NCBI RefSeq assembly: GCF_002101735.1 | Contig: NZ_LQPE01000135.1 | Coordinates: 1 to 32,209 of the forward strand | From: Mycobacterium kyorinense | Lineage (GTDB): Bacteria > Actinomycetota > Actinomycetes > Mycobacteriales > Mycobacteriaceae | DNA: 32,209 nucleotides | Direction: 5' to 3' | Shown: piece after piece, positions 15,483-29,100 of the stretch | Layout of the letters: each line of letters begins with the position of its first letter | How positions within the stretch are numbered: the first letter of the stretch is position 1 | The notes under the pieces: model-generated | Told to the model about the DNA's origin: nothing | Databases searched by the model: none | What the model saw: the letters and a program-made list of their open reading frames with translations, nothing else | Made by a program: the position numbers and the translations under genes

Positions 15483-16631
15483 ATGGATTACGACCTCGGC
15501 CCCGACGCCGCCGACCTCAGAAAACGACTGCGGGACTTGATTTCCAAGCACATCCCCGAAGGCTTCCTGGGTGCGTGCACCGACGACCCGCGCGATCTGG
15601 CGACCACCGAGTCGTTCTGCAAGCTGCTCGCCTCCGACGGGTTGCTGGCGCTGGCCTGGCCGAAAGAACACGGTGGCGGCGGCGGCTCGATCTGGCAACA
15701 GACCGTGCTGCGCGAGGAAATGTGGGCCCACCACGAGCCGCGCGGCGCGCAGTACATGGGCATCAACTGGGTCGGCCCGGCGTTGATGCGCTACGGCACG
15801 CCGGAGCAAAAGCAACGCCACCTGTCGGCTATCGCCGCCGGCGAAGTGATCTGGTGCCAAGGCTTTTCCGAACCGGAAGCCGGCACCGATCTCGCGTCGC
15901 TGCGCACCCGCGCGGTGCCCGACGGCGACGGATGGCGGGTCACCGGGCAGAAGGTGTGGACGTCGTATGCGCAGATGGCGTCGTGGTGTGTGCTGGCGGC
16001 CTGCACCGACCCCGACGCGCCGAAACCCAAGCGGCTCACCCTGTTTCTCGTCCCGATGGACCGGCCCGGCATCACCGTGCGGCCGATCCGCTCGATGCTC
16101 GGGCCGCATCACCTCAACGAGGTCTTCCTCGACGACATGCATGTATCCCCCGACGAGGTGCTCGGCGAGGTCGGCGACGGATGGCGGGTGATGCGCGAGG
16201 CGCTGGCATTCGAACGCGTCGGAATCGCGCGGTATGCCCGCTGCGAATCGCTGCTCATGCGCATGCAGACCGAGCTCGGCGACGACTGGGACCGGCTGCC
16301 CGAGTCGATCCGCACCCGCTGGGTGCGGGCGCTGGTCGACCTGCGGGTCGCCCGGCTGCTGGCCTACCGGGCGGTGTCGCTGCAGGACGACCCCGCGGCC
16401 GGCGCGGCCGCCAGCGCCGCCCGCATCGCCACCACCACCTGCGATCAGCAGGTCGCCGAGCTGCTGTTCGACGTGCTGGGTCCCACGGCGCTGGACAGCG
16501 GCACCACAGCGCCGCTGCACGGCGCCGCCGAGGACCACTGGCGCTACGCCCAGGCGGCCACCGTGGCGTCGGGCACCATCGAAGTGCAGCGCATGCTGGT
16601 CGCCCGCGACGTATTAGGGGAACATCGGTGA
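15483..16631 (+). CDS. Acyl-CoA dehydrogenase, alpha-type subunit (FadE family)
   Basis: The 382-residue protein has the family order: helical N-terminal domain, LALAWPKEHGGGGGS (near 57), WCQGFSEPEAGTDLASLRTRA (near 123) for FAD/substrate contact, KVWTSYAQMASWCVLAA, and the C-terminal ASGTIEVQRMLVARDVLG. It lacks the QFGKP motif, as does the preceding alpha-type subunit, and is followed by a gene that has it. It therefore probably forms the second alpha2beta2 dehydrogenase with the next product. Its stop overlaps the next GTG start by 4 bp. Confidence 0.9.
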   Translation: MDYDLGPDAADLRKRLRDLISKHIPEGFLGACTDDPRDLATTESFCKLLASDGLLALAWPKEHGGGGGSIWQQTVLREEMWAHHEPRGAQYMGINWVGPALMRYGTPEQKQRHLSAIAAGEVIWCQGFSEPEAGTDLASLRTRAVPDGDGWRVTGQKVWTSYAQMASWCVLAACTDPDAPKPKRLTLFLVPMDRPGITVRPIRSMLGPHHLNEVFLDDMHVSPDEVLGEVGDGWRVMREALAFERVGIARYARCESLLMRMQTELGDDWDRLPESIRTRWVRALVDLRVARLLAYRAVSLQDDPAAGAAASAARIATTTCDQQVAELLFDVLGPTALDSGTTAPLHGAAEDHWRYAQAATVASGTIEVQRMLVARDVLGEHR

Positions 16632-17557
16632 ATACCGCTCTGCCGGAAGACATTAGCGAGTTCGCCGCCGTCGCGGCCAAGCGGCTGACACGGTTCGGCG
16701 GCCCACAGGCCGCGCTGCGCGCCGAGACCGATGACGAAATCCGGTCCAACGCGCGCAAAGCCCTGGCCGACGTCGGCGCCTTCGACCTCGACGCCCGCTC
16801 CGGGCCCGACGACCTGCTGGCCGCCGCCGTGCTCTGCCGCGCCGCCGGCGCCGCCGCGCTGCCCTACCCGCTGATCGAGGAGTTGCTGGCCATCGACGGC
16901 GCCCGGCTGGCGCTGGTCAACCCGGCGGCGCCCCGGATCGACCACGGCGATCTGCCCGGCGAATGGATCGCCTCCGACCTCGACGGAAACCGCTACCGTC
17001 CGCGGCCGTCGCCTCGCACCAACGCCAAGCTCGGCCCGTTTTTGGTGCCGGCCGCACTCAGCGAACCCGACGGCATGGTGCCGGCCGCCGACGTCGATGT
17101 GCACCTGGTGCTCGGGTCGTGGCGGATCCTCGGCGCCGTGCAGCAGCTGCTGCAGATCACTTGCGAGCACGTCCGCAGCCGGATCCAGTTCGGCAAGCCG
17201 CTGGCCGACTTCCAGGCCGTCCGGTTCGCGGTCGCGGACGCCTCGGTCGCCGCACGCGGGCTCGACGAACTCGCCAAATACACCATCTGGCGCGTCAATT
17301 CGGTACCGGCACAGGTACGCTCGGCGGATGCAACGATGCTACGGCTCAAGGCCGCCGACACCGCGCGGCAGATGTTGCGGACCTCGCACCAGCTGCTCGG
17401 CGCGCTGGGTTTTTGCGACGAGTCCGACGTCAGCGTGCTCGACCGGCACACCCAGCCGCTCATCCGGTTGCCGGTGAGCACCGAAGTGCTTGCGCTGCGG
17501 TTGATGCCCGACGTGCGCAGCGGTGCCTTGGAAACGCTGTTCACGGTGCCGGCATGA
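16628..17557 (+). CDS. Acyl-CoA dehydrogenase, beta-type subunit (FadE family, short)
   Basis: The 309-residue protein begins at a GTG overlapping the previous stop (GTGA). It carries SRIQFGKPLADFQAVRFAVAD (near 182), but no GTxEIQR near the C terminus, so it is a beta-type partner for the preceding alpha subunit. It is shorter than a normal acyl-CoA dehydrogenase (about 380-400), having lost much of the middle beta domain, as other beta-type FadE subunits have. Its C terminus overlaps the ligase start as ATGA. Confidence 0.87.
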   Translation: MNTALPEDISEFAAVAAKRLTRFGGPQAALRAETDDEIRSNARKALADVGAFDLDARSGPDDLLAAAVLCRAAGAAALPYPLIEELLAIDGARLALVNPAAPRIDHGDLPGEWIASDLDGNRYRPRPSPRTNAKLGPFLVPAALSEPDGMVPAADVDVHLVLGSWRILGAVQQLLQITCEHVRSRIQFGKPLADFQAVRFAVADASVAARGLDELAKYTIWRVNSVPAQVRSADATMLRLKAADTARQMLRTSHQLLGALGFCDESDVSVLDRHTQPLIRLPVSTEVLALRLMPDVRSGALETLFTVPA

Positions 17558-19029
17558 GCGCCGAGCGCGTCGTGATTCAGGAAGAAGGAGTGCCGTTCGG
17601 GCGGCGGCTCCACCAGCTCGCGCAGGAACTCGGCGACCAGCCCGCCGTGACGACGCTGGCACCCGACGGAACCGCACGCACACTGAGCTTCGCCGAGCTC
17701 GACACTCGAGCCAATCGGTGGGGCCGGGCGCTGGCGGCCGAGGGCGCGGATACCGGTTCGCTTGTCGCGCTGGCGATTCCCAATTCCCAGGAGCTGATTC
17801 TCGCGGCCCTGGGCTGCTGGAAGATCGGCGCGGTCCCGGTGCCGATGCGCTGGGATCTGCCCGACTGGGAGCGCTCCCGCGTGCTCGGCGTGATCGACGC
17901 GGCCGTCGTCGTCGACGAACAGAGCAGGGAGAAGCTGGCAGCCAAAGCCGAAGGCCTGTCGGCGGATCCGCTGCCCACCGTCGTCTCCCCCACCGTCAAC
18001 GGCATCTGCAGCAGCGGGTCGACCGGACTGCCCAAGGTGATCCTCAACCTGGCGCCGGCGCTGTGGACGCCGCTGCTGTCCACACCGTTTCTGGCGGCAT
18101 GGGCACCAGTGGACCTGCCGCAGACGATTCTGGTCCCGGGCCCGATGTATCACACCAACGGCTTCGCCCCGCTGAGCAACCTGCTGGGCGGCGACCGGCT
18201 GGTGGTGCTGGAAAAGTTCGACGCCGCAAGGGTTGTCGACGCAATCGAGCAGTATCGGATCACCAACTTCACCGCCACACCGACGATGCTCAGCCGCATC
18301 GCCGCGCTACCCCACATCGACCGCCGCGACCTGTCGAGCGTGGTGTGGATCCTGGCGGGCGCCGCGGTGATGCCGCACGCGTTGATGCGCACCTGGTTCG
18401 GCCTGCTGTCCCCCGAACAAATCGTGATGGCCTACGGGATGACCGAGAACCTCGGGCTCACCGCGTTGCGCGGGGACGAGTGGCTGGCCCACCCGGGCAG
18501 TGTCGGACGCGGCTTCCGCGACACCGAAATCCGGATCCTCGACCCGCAGGGCAATGCGCTGCCGCCGGGCCAGCTCGGCGAGATCTACCTGCGTGCCCCG
18601 ATGAGCGCGGGCTATCGCTACCTGGGCGGGGCGCCGCCGCTGCCGTCGACACCCGGCGGGTTCCGGTCCGCCGGCGACATCGGTCACCTCGACGCCGACG
18701 GCTACCTCTACGTCGCCGACCGCCGCGCCGACATGATCATCACCGGCGGCGCCAATGTCTTTCCGGCAGAAGTGGAATGCGCGCTCGCCGAACACGACCA
18801 GATCGCCGACGTCGTCGTCATCGGGCTGTCCGATCCGCAGTGGGGGCGACGGGTGCACGCCGTGGTGCAAGCCACGGCGCCGCTGACCGAGCAGCAGGTG
18901 ATCGACTTCGCGAAGACCCGCCTCGCTGCCTACAAGGTGCCCAAGACGGTCGAGTTCGTCGACGAGATACCCCGCACCGCGGCCACCAAAATCAACCGCT
19001 CGGCGATGATCGAAGCCCGCGGCGGCTGA
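17554..19029 (+). CDS. Acyl-CoA ligase of the ANL superfamily (FadD-type)
   Basis: This 491-residue ligase makes acyl-CoA from acid, ATP and CoA through an acyl-adenylate. Motifs: phosphate-binding loop CSSGSTGLPKVI (about 152-163) in place of the common YTSGTTG, then PMYHTNGF, YGMTENLG (near 294), the hinge region RRADMIITGGANVFPAEVE, and the C-terminal catalytic Lys479 (RTAATKINRSAM). The SSGSTG form is seen in ligases for bulky cyclic acids such as bile-acid and steroid side-chain enzymes, so a cyclic or branched substrate is plausible but unproven. It is the last gene of the operon, overlapping the preceding one by 4 bp, and it ends 4 bp from the convergent fatty acyl-AMP ligase. Confidence 0.9.
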   Translation: MSAERVVIQEEGVPFGRRLHQLAQELGDQPAVTTLAPDGTARTLSFAELDTRANRWGRALAAEGADTGSLVALAIPNSQELILAALGCWKIGAVPVPMRWDLPDWERSRVLGVIDAAVVVDEQSREKLAAKAEGLSADPLPTVVSPTVNGICSSGSTGLPKVILNLAPALWTPLLSTPFLAAWAPVDLPQTILVPGPMYHTNGFAPLSNLLGGDRLVVLEKFDAARVVDAIEQYRITNFTATPTMLSRIAALPHIDRRDLSSVVWILAGAAVMPHALMRTWFGLLSPEQIVMAYGMTENLGLTALRGDEWLAHPGSVGRGFRDTEIRILDPQGNALPPGQLGEIYLRAPMSAGYRYLGGAPPLPSTPGGFRSAGDIGHLDADGYLYVADRRADMIITGGANVFPAEVECALAEHDQIADVVVIGLSDPQWGRRVHAVVQATAPLTEQQVIDFAKTRLAAYKVPKTVEFVDEIPRTAATKINRSAMIEARGG

Positions 19030-19033
19030 ACAC

Positions 19034-20779
19034 TCAGGCGTCGACTCGGGCGAATTGACCCTGCCGATACTGCTCGACGCAGCTCGCCCGCCGCACCTTG
19101 CCGCTGGTGGTGATCGGTATCGAACCCGGCGGCACCAGAACAAGATCCGCGACGGCGAGGCCGTGCACGTTGGAGATCGCCGAGGTGACTTCGCCCTTGA
19201 CGGCGGCGAGCTTGGCCGCCGCTTCCTCCTCGGAGTCGCCGCGCTTCTTGGCTTCGACGATGACGACCAGCTTCTCGGTGTGCTCGTCGGGAACGGCGAT
19301 TGCCGCGCAGCGGCCCCCGCTGATCTCCTGGACGGTGGCCTCGATGTCGTCGGGAGAGTGGTTGCGCCCGTAGACGATCAGCAGGTCCTTGATGCGGCCG
19401 ATGATGAACAGCTCGTCGTCGAAGAGGAACCCCGAGTCGCCGGTCCGCAGCCACGGCCCCTCGGGCGTACCCTCCGAGGGAGCGACAAGCCTTCCGTCGA
19501 ACGTGTTCTCGGTCTCCTGCGGTTTTTGCCAATATCCCATCGCGACGTTGTCGCCGTGCACCCAGATCTCACCGACCGTCCCCGCCGGGCACTCGACACG
19601 GGTGTCGGGATCGACGATGCGGACCATCGGTGAGCTCGGCAACCCGTAGCTGACCAGCGGTGTGCCGCTGCCGCTTTCGCAGCGCTCCGCCTTGCCGGCG
19701 GTCAGCTTTTCGGATTCGAACCGCACGATGGTCGCAGGTTCGGTAGCCGTCGGCGTCGCGACGTACACCGTTGCCTCCGCGAGCCCGTACGACGGGCGGA
19801 TCACCTGCTCGCGCAGGTTGAACTTGGCGAACCGTTGGGTGAACCGCCGCAGCGTGGCCGGGTGCACCCGTTCGCTACCGGTGGCGATGACGAGGACGTC
19901 GGAGAGATCGAACCCGGCCATGTCCTCGTCCGATGTCTTGCGCGCAGCCAGCTCGAACGCGAAGTTCGGTGCGGCCGAGTACGCGCGAGAGTTGCTTGCC
20001 ATCAACTGCATCCACCGGGCCGGCCGCTGCAAAAAGGCGACGGGGCTCATCAGCACAGCGGGCTTGCCGGTCATGATCGGCGCGCAAATTCCCAGATACA
20101 AACCCATGTCGTGATAGAAGGGCAGCCAGGACACAATCGTGGTGTCCGTCGGGGGTACTCCTCCGTATTGCGGAAAGTAGGCCGCCATAATCTGTTCGAA
20201 ATTGGCCAGGATGTTTCGGTGCGACATCACGACCCCCGCCGGGACACGGGTCGACCCCGACGTGTATTGCAAATACGCTGTGCTCGGGTGATTTTCGGGG
20301 CCCGGGCCGGACGAGCCGCGGGCGTCCAGATCCAGCGAGTCGACTTCGATGATGGACGGCGCGCATTCGCCGGACTCCGACTTGACGTACTGGGTCACGG
20401 TGCCGGCGATTGCGGACGTCGTGAGAATGACCGACGGCGAGGCGTCGCGCAGCACAGAACTCACCCGCTCGTCGCTGACGCCGCCCAGCGGAACCGAAAG
20501 GGGAACCGCGATCTGTCCGGCTTGTAATGCGCCGAGAAACGCGACAATGTACTCGAGGCCCTGCGGTGCGACGACGAGAGCGCGGTCACCCGTCGACCCG
20601 CGAGGTTCGAGTTCCCGCGCAAGATTGCGGGTCCGCCGATACAGCTGCGCCCACGTCAGGCTGTGCGCAACCCCGGACCAGTCCTGCTCGTAGTCGATAT
20701 AGGTCACTGCCGTGTCATCGGCCTGCAGGCCGGCGCGCTCGTGCAGCAAGTCCAAGATGGTCTCCACCACGGGCGTCAC
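19034..20779 (-). CDS. Fatty acyl-AMP ligase (FAAL), FadD23/FadD28-like
   Basis: The 581-residue protein starts at GTG, the normal length for mycobacterial FAALs. FAALs activate fatty acids as acyl-AMP and pass them to a polyketide or peptide synthase carrier instead of to CoA. Seen are the P-loop [21 protein letters not shown] (169-189), [11 protein letters not shown], the very characteristic [15 protein letters not shown]... [26 protein letters not shown] segment, [16 protein letters not shown] and a C-terminal Lys in [11 protein letters not shown]. In mycobacteria these enzymes sit beside Mas-like synthases (fadD28 with mas, fadD23 with pks2). Here the Mas-like gene is on the other strand beyond htpG, a likely partner. 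It could also load a lipopeptide synthetase. Confidence 0.92.
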   Translation of the reverse strand: MTPVVETILDLLHERAGLQADDTAVTYIDYEQDWSGVAHSLTWAQLYRRTRNLARELEPRGSTGDRALVVAPQGLEYIVAFLGALQAGQIAVPLSVPLGGVSDERVSSVLRDASPSVILTTSAIAGTVTQYVKSESGECAPSIIEVDSLDLDARGSSGPGPENHPSTAYLQYTSGSTRVPAGVVMSHRNILANFEQIMAAYFPQYGGVPPTDTTIVSWLPFYHDMGLYLGICAPIMTGKPAVLMSPVAFLQRPARWMQLMASNSRAYSAAPNFAFELAARKTSDEDMAGFDLSDVLVIATGSERVHPATLRRFTQRFAKFNLREQVIRPSYGLAEATVYVATPTATEPATIVRFESEKLTAGKAERCESGSGTPLVSYGLPSSPMVRIVDPDTRVECPAGTVGEIWVHGDNVAMGYWQKPQETENTFDGRLVAPSEGTPEGPWLRTGDSGFLFDDELFIIGRIKDLLIVYGRNHSPDDIEATVQEISGGRCAAIAVPDEHTEKLVVIVEAKKRGDSEEEAAAKLAAVKGEVTSAISNVHGLAVADLVLVPPGSIPITTSGKVRRASCVEQYRQGQFARVDA

Positions 20780-20946
20780 GTTACCGCGACCGATGCCGCC
20801 ATACGGTCGAAAAGTTCATCTCCGTTGACGACCATTCGGCGCAGGCACGGACGCCTCCCCAGGTCAGGCGACTAGTGCCGCGTCGTCCTCGGTATTATTT
20901 TTGCTGGCACTGGTAGTGGAAAGTTGTGTTGTAGAACGGAAGTCAC
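20780..20946. promoter_or_regulatory. Divergent promoter region of the FAAL and htpG genes
   Basis: This 167-bp gap holds both promoters. GGAAG (20938-20942) is the htpG ribosome site, 4 bases before its ATG. A short AT-rich stretch (GGTATTATTTTTGC, 20891-20904) is the likely melting region. An imperfect inverted repeat ACTAGTGCC (20871-20879) / GGCACTGGT (20906-20914), 8 of 9 bases, flanks it and could be an operator. I see neither a CIRCE element (HrcA) nor a HAIR element (HspR), the usual mycobacterial heat-shock sites. Confidence 0.45.
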
Positions 20947-22875
<1,929 letters not shown>

Positions 22876-23125
22876 GGCATGTCCCCGGATTCGGCGTACC
22901 CGAGCAAACATCACGGCTGGATAACGGTTCCCTCGAACACCTACATCTTCGGCAGGTGCGTAATAGCGTCGCGACTGCCACTTACGTCGCTGACGTGCAT
23001 GAAAGCCCCATAACACGGGTAACGGCATCAATTGACATATGACGTTGGCACCCCGGGGGGTCGAGGAACGCCACGGTTCGAGTCACGCGGCGGTCCAAGC
23101 CACCCCAGTCGTTGCAGGAGGCGGA
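22876..23125. other. Intergenic region upstream of the Mas-like PKS
   Basis: This 250-bp stretch lies between htpG and the PKS, on the same strand. A TTGACA hexamer is at 23032-23037, but no AT-rich -10 box lies 16-19 bases after it. No terminator-like hairpin with a U-tract follows htpG. An upstream in-frame ATG at 23039 exists but lacks a ribosome site. It probably contains a promoter that I cannot place. Confidence 0.4.
23116..23121 (+). promoter_or_regulatory. Ribosome binding site of the PKS (AGGAGG)
   Basis: A perfect AGGAGG lies 4 bases before the ATG at 23126. It selects this start over the in-frame ATGs at 23039 and 23192 and gives 2114 residues, close to the 2111 of M. tuberculosis Mas. 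Confidence 0.65.
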
Positions 23126-26100
23126 ATGGTTTCGTACGGAGCGATCGATGACGGTGCACACGGAGCGGCGGAGGCGGATTCGTCCCCCACGATGAGCACG
23201 ACGACGGTCACTCCGGTTGCCATCATCGGCATGGCCTGCCGGCTTCCCGGCGGTATCGACTCCCCCGAGCTGTTGTGGGAGGCGCTGCTGCGGGGCGACG
23301 ACCTGGTCACCGAGGTTCCCCCGGACCGCTGGGACGTCGACGAGCACTACGACCCCGAGCCAGGGGTGCCAGGCCGGTCAGTCTCGAAATGGGGGGCGTT
23401 TCTCGACGATGTTGCCGGCTTCGACGCCGATTTCTTCGGGATCAGCGAGGCGGAGGCCACCGCGATCGACCCGCAGCACCGGCTGCTGTTGGAGACGTCC
23501 TGGGAAGCCGTGGAGCACGCGGGGCTCAACCCGGCAGGGCTGGCCGGCTCACGCACCGGCGTGTACGTGGCTTTGGGGCATAACGACTACCAACTGCTGG
23601 CCGCCGACGCCCACGCCCTGGAGGGACCCTACGGATTCTTGGGCAACGGTTACTGCATGGCCTCCGGGCGGATCTCCTATGCCTTGGGGCTGCACGGTCC
23701 CGCGTTGACGGTGGACACGGCGTGCTCGGCCGGCCTGGTCACGGTGCACATGGCGTGCCGCAGCCTGCACGACGGCGAATGCGACCTTGCTCTGGCGGGC
23801 GGCTCGGCGGTGGCGCTGGATCCGCGGAAGTTCTCCGCCGGGTCGGCCGGCGGAATGCTGTCTCCGACCGGACGCTGCCACGCGTTCGACGTCACCGCCG
23901 ACGGGTTTGTGCCGGGCGAGGGCACTGCCGTGGTGGTCCTCAAGCGGCTGCCGGATGCGCTACGCGACGGTGACCGGATCTTGGCGGTGGTGCGCGGCAC
24001 GGCGCTGAACAACGACGGCCGCACGGCGACCATCACGGCGCCGTCGCGGTCGGCGCAGGCCGCTGCTTATCGGGCCGCGTTGGCCGTGGCGAACGTGGAT
24101 GCGGGCAGTGTGGCCATGGTGGAGACGCACGGCACCGGTACCCCCACCGGCGACCCGGTCGAATTCGCCAGCCTGGCCGAGGTTTACGGCGTCGACGGGC
24201 CCTGCGCGCTGGGTGCCGCGAAGACCAACTTCGGGCACAACCAGTCCACCGCCGGGACGTTGGGTCTGATGAAGACCGTCCTGGCTCTGCAGCACGGTGT
24301 TATTCCACGCAACCTGCACTTCACCCAGCTGCCCGACGAGCTAACCCAAATAGACACCAAACTGTTTGTGCCGCAGGAGAATACGCCGTGGCCTCGCAAC
24401 GGTTCGGCGCCCCGGCGGGCGGCGGTGTCGGCGTACGGGTTCTCCGGCACCAACGCCCACGCCATCGTGGAGCAAGCCCCTGAGCCGCGTAAAGCAGAAC
24501 CCAACGGGCAGGCCGAAGCGGCAGCAAACGAATCGCTCCTGTTTCCCGTGTCGTCCACGTCGGCCGACGAACTGCGCCGCACCGCAGGCCGCCTGGCCGA
24601 CTGGCTGCAAGCCCACGACGACGTCGCGTTGCCGGACCTGGCCTACACCCTGGCGCGCCGGCGCGCGCACCGACTGGTGCGCACCACCGTCATTGCGAGC
24701 AACCGGGCGGAGCTCACCCAAGCGTTGCGCGACGTCGCCGACGGCGACGCGCCGTATCAGCCCGCAGTCGGACAAGGCGACCGGGGCGCGGTGTGGGTGT
24801 TCTCCGGGCAGGGTTCGCAGTGGGCGGGGATGGGCAAGCAGCTGCTGGCCGTCGAGCCCGTGTTCGCCGCCACCGTCGCGCAAGCCGAGCCGTTCATTGC
24901 CCGCGAGTCGGGATTCTCGGTGACCGAAGCGATCTCGGCGCCAGAGGTGGTGACCGGTCAAGACCGGATTCAGCCGACGTTGTTCACCATGCAGGTCGCG
25001 CTGGCCGCGACGCTCAAGGCCTACGGGGTGCGGCCGGGCGCGGTCATCGGTCACTCACTCGGTGAGGCCGCGGCCGCGGTGGCCGCGGGTGCGTTGTCGC
25101 TGGAAGACGGGCTTCGCGTGATCTGCCGCCGCTCGCAACTGATGTCCCGCGTCGCCGGCACCGGCGCCACCGCAACGGTGGAATTGCCGGCCCAGCAAGT
25201 ACTTTCGGAGCTGACGGCGCGTGGCATCAACGACGTCGTGGTGGCGATCGTGGCCTCGCCGCAATCCACGGTGATTGCCGGCGCCGCCCAGACGGTTCGC
25301 GAGCTGGTCGCGGCCTGGGAGCAGCGCGACGTGATGGCCCGCGAGGTGCCCACCGACGTCGCCTTCCACTCGCCGCAAGTCGACCCGATCCTCGACGACC
25401 TGACCGCGGCACTGGCAGACCTGAATCCGATGACGCCGGAGGTTCCGTTCTATTCGGCGACGTTGTTCGACCCGCGCGAGCAGCCGGTCTGCAACGCCCG
25501 CTACTGGGCCAGCAACATGCGCCGGATGGTGCGGTTCTCGGCGGCGGTGCAAGCGGCGTTGGAGGACGGCTACCGGGTTTTCGCCGAGGTGGCGCCGCAC
25601 CCCCTGCTCACTCACGGCCTCGAGCAGACCGCCCGTGGCCTCGACATGCCGCTGGCCGCGCTGGCCGGTATGCGCCGCGACCAGACGCTGCCGCACGGGC
25701 TGCGCAGCTTCGTCGCCGATCTGCACAATGCGGGCGCCGCGGTGGACTTCTCGGTGCTCTACCCCGGTGGGCGGCTGGTGGATGCGCCGCTGCCGACCTG
25801 GACGCACCGTCCGCTGATGTGGAGCCGCGACAACCAGGAAACCCAAATACACGGCGGCTGCACCGTTTCCGTGCATCCGCTGCTGGGCCCGCACGTGCGC
25901 CTGCACGAGGAGCCGGAGCGCCATGTGTGGCAAGGCGAGGTCGGCACCGGCGCCCAGCCGTGGCTGGGCGATCACCGGATCCGCGATATCGCGGTAATGC
26001 CGGGCGCGGCGTACTGCGAGATGGCGCTGGCGGCCGCGCGGGAGGTGCTCGGTGAGGCCGCCGAGGTCCGCGACATCCGCTTCGAGCAGGCGCTGCGCCT

Positions 26101-29100
26101 CGACGAGCAGACCACCGTCGGCGCCTCGGCATCGGTGTCGTCGCCGAGCGTGCTCGAGTTCACCGTGGAGACGAATCCCGGCGGTCAGCAAGTGCGGCAC
26201 GCCACCGCGGTACTGCACGCCGCTGAGGATGAGCAGCCAGCCGCGCGGGATATTTCCGCGCTGCTTGCCGCGCACCCGGGTCGCGAAGACGGCGCCGACG
26301 TGCGCGCGCGGCTGGACCGGCGCGGTGTTCAGTTCGGTCCCGCCTTCGCCGCTCTCGGCGTGGTGCACACCGGCGAGGAGGGGTCCGACAGCGTGCTGGC
26401 CGAGGTCGCGCTGCCGCGTCAAATCCGCTCGCAGCAAGACGCATACGGCGTGCACCCGGCGCTGCTGGACACCTGTTTCCAATGCATCGAGTCGCACCCG
26501 GGGGTCAAGGCCCTGAGCGAAGAAGTGCTGGGGTTGCCGCAGGGGGCCCGCCGGATACGCGTCTACGGCCCGGTTCGCAATGCCCGCTACTGCTACACCC
26601 GGATCAACAAAGCCGATTCGACCGGGGTCGAGGCCGACTTCGAACTGCTCGACGAAAACGGAGCAGTCCTGCTCACCCTGCAGGGGGCGCGATGGGGCGC
26701 CCGGGTCTCCGGAAGCGCCCAGAAAGACCGGACGTTGAACGAGCGGCTGCTGAGCCTGGAATGGCGACTGCGCGAATTGCCCGAGGCCGACCACGACGAC
26801 GCCAGAAGCTGGCTGCTGATCAGCACCACCGCCACCGCGGACGTGGTGGCGACCAGGTTGACCGATGCCCTGAAAAACTATGGCGCGCAATGCACCACGA
26901 TGTGCTGGCCGCCGCATGCCGACCACGAATCCAACCGTAAACAGCTGGAAAATCAGTTGGGCGCCGGTGGCTACACCGGTGTGGTGATCCTGACGGGACC
27001 GAAAAACGGCGACGCCGTGGACCACTCCCCGCTGCTGGGCCGCGAGTATGTCCAGCATCTGGTGCGGATCGCCCGCGAGTTGCCGGAGGCACCCGGCGAG
27101 TCGCCCCGGGTGTACCTGGTGACCCGCAACGCTCAGGTGGTGCTGGCCGGCGACCAACCCAACCTGGAACAGGCCGGGCTGCGCGGGCTGATGCGGGTAA
27201 TCGGCACCGAGCACCCGCACTTGCGCGCCAGCCAGATCGACGTGGACGGAGCCGTCGACGCCGAGCAGTTGGCGCGCCAGCTACTGGTCGACTCCGACGA
27301 GGACGAAACCGCCTGGCGCAACGGCGCGTGGTATACGGCGCGGTTGTCCGCAGCTCCTCTGCTCCCCGAGGACCGCAAGACCGCCGTCGCCAACCACGAA
27401 TGCGACGCAATGCACCTGCAGATCCGCACTCCCGGTGATCTGGAATCGATGGAACTCATAGCGCGCGACCGGGTTTCGCCCGGACCCGGGAAGATCGAAG
27501 TCGCGGTCAGCGCGTCGAGCATCAACTTCGCCGACGTGCTGGTGGCGTTCGGCCGCTACCCCGCCATCGAGGGGCACATGCCGCAACTGGGCACCGACTT
27601 CGCCGGCGTGGTGACGGCCGTCGGACCGGACGTGACCGACCACAAGGTGGGCGACCATGTCGGCGGCCTGTCCCCCGACGGCTGCTGGGGCACGTTCGTC
27701 ACCTGCGACGCGCGCCTGGCCGTCATGCTGCCCGCCGGCCTGTCCGACGCGCAGGCGGCGGCGGTGACCACCGCGCACGCCACCGCCTGGTACGGCCTGC
27801 ACGATCTGGCCCGCATCCGCAGCGGCGACAAGGTGCTGATCCATTCCGGAACAGGCGGGGTGGGGCAGGCGGCCATCGCCATCGCCCGCGCGGCGGGCGC
27901 CGAGATCTTCGCCACCGCGGGCAGCGAGCAGCGACGACAATTGCTGCGCGACATGGGAATCGAGCATGTCTACGACTCGCGAAGCCTGGAGTTCGCCGAC
28001 GCGATTCGGCGCGACACCGACGGGTACGGCGTGGATATCGTGCTCAACTCGGTCACCGGCGCCGCTCAGCGTGCGGGCCTGGAACTGCTGGCCTACGGGG
28101 GGCGGTTCATCGAGATCGGCAAACGCGACATCTACGGCGACACCCGGTTGGGGCTTTTCCCGTTCCGGCGCAACCTCGCGTTCTACGGCGTCGACCTGGC
28201 GCTGATGACCGTCACCCACCCTGAGCGGCTGCGGGAAGTGCTGGAAACGGTGTACCGGCTCACCGCCGACGGCACGTTGCCGATGCCGGAGAGCACGCAC
28301 TACCCGCTGGCCGAGGCGCCCACCGCCATTCGGGTGATGAGCGCCGCCGAGCACACCGGCAAACTCGTGCTCGACATCGCGCACACCGGGCACAGCCGGG
28401 TGGTGGTGCCGCCCGAGCAGGTGCCGGTGTTCCGCGGCGACGGCGCCTACATTGTGACCGGCGGGCTCGGAGGCCTGGGCTTGTTCTTGGCCGAGAAAAT
28501 GGCCGCGTCCGGCGCTGGGCGCATCGTGTTGTCTGCGCGCTCGCAACCGACGCCCGAGGCGCTGCAGACCATCGAGCGCATCCGCGCGCTCGGCGCCGAC
28601 GTCGTCGTGGAAAACGGTGACATCGCCGAGGCCGGGACGGCGCAGCGGTTGGTCGCCGCGGCGACCGCTACCGGGCTGCCCGTGCGCGGTGTGCTGCATC
28701 TGGCGGCGGTGATCGAGGACGCCACGCTGACCAACATCACCGATGAGCTCGTCGAGCGTGACTGGGCGCCAAAGGTTTACGGCGCCTGGAACGTGCACAC
28801 CGCCACCCGTGATCAGCCGTTGGACTGGTTCTGCTCGTTCTCGTCGGCGGCGGCGCTGGTGGGTGCGCCGGGGCAGGGTGCCTACGCCGCGGCCAACAGC
28901 TGGCTGGACGCGTTCACCCGCTGGCGCCGGGCTCAGGGCCTGCCGGCGACCGCGATCGCCTGGGGTGCCTGGGCCGAGATCGGGCGCGCCAGCGACCTGG
29001 CGGAGGGCGGTGGTGTGGCGATCGCTCCGGACGAGGGCGCGTACGCGCTGGAAGCGTTGCTGCGTCACGACCGCGCGTACAGCGGCTACGCGCCCATCAC

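Noticed and set aside
20780..20946. Heat-shock operators CIRCE or HAIR before htpG
   Set aside because: Neither the TTAGCACTC/GAGTGCTAA nor the CTTGAGT/ACTCAAG pattern is present.
23032..23037. TTGACA as the -35 box of a PKS promoter
   Set aside because: The sequence 16-19 bases downstream is GC-rich (around CCCCGGGGGG) with no TANNNT.
23060..23105. tRNA-like GGTTCGAGTC T-loop sequence before the PKS
   Set aside because: The flanking bases do not pair to form a T stem and no acceptor, D or anticodon arm can be drawn.
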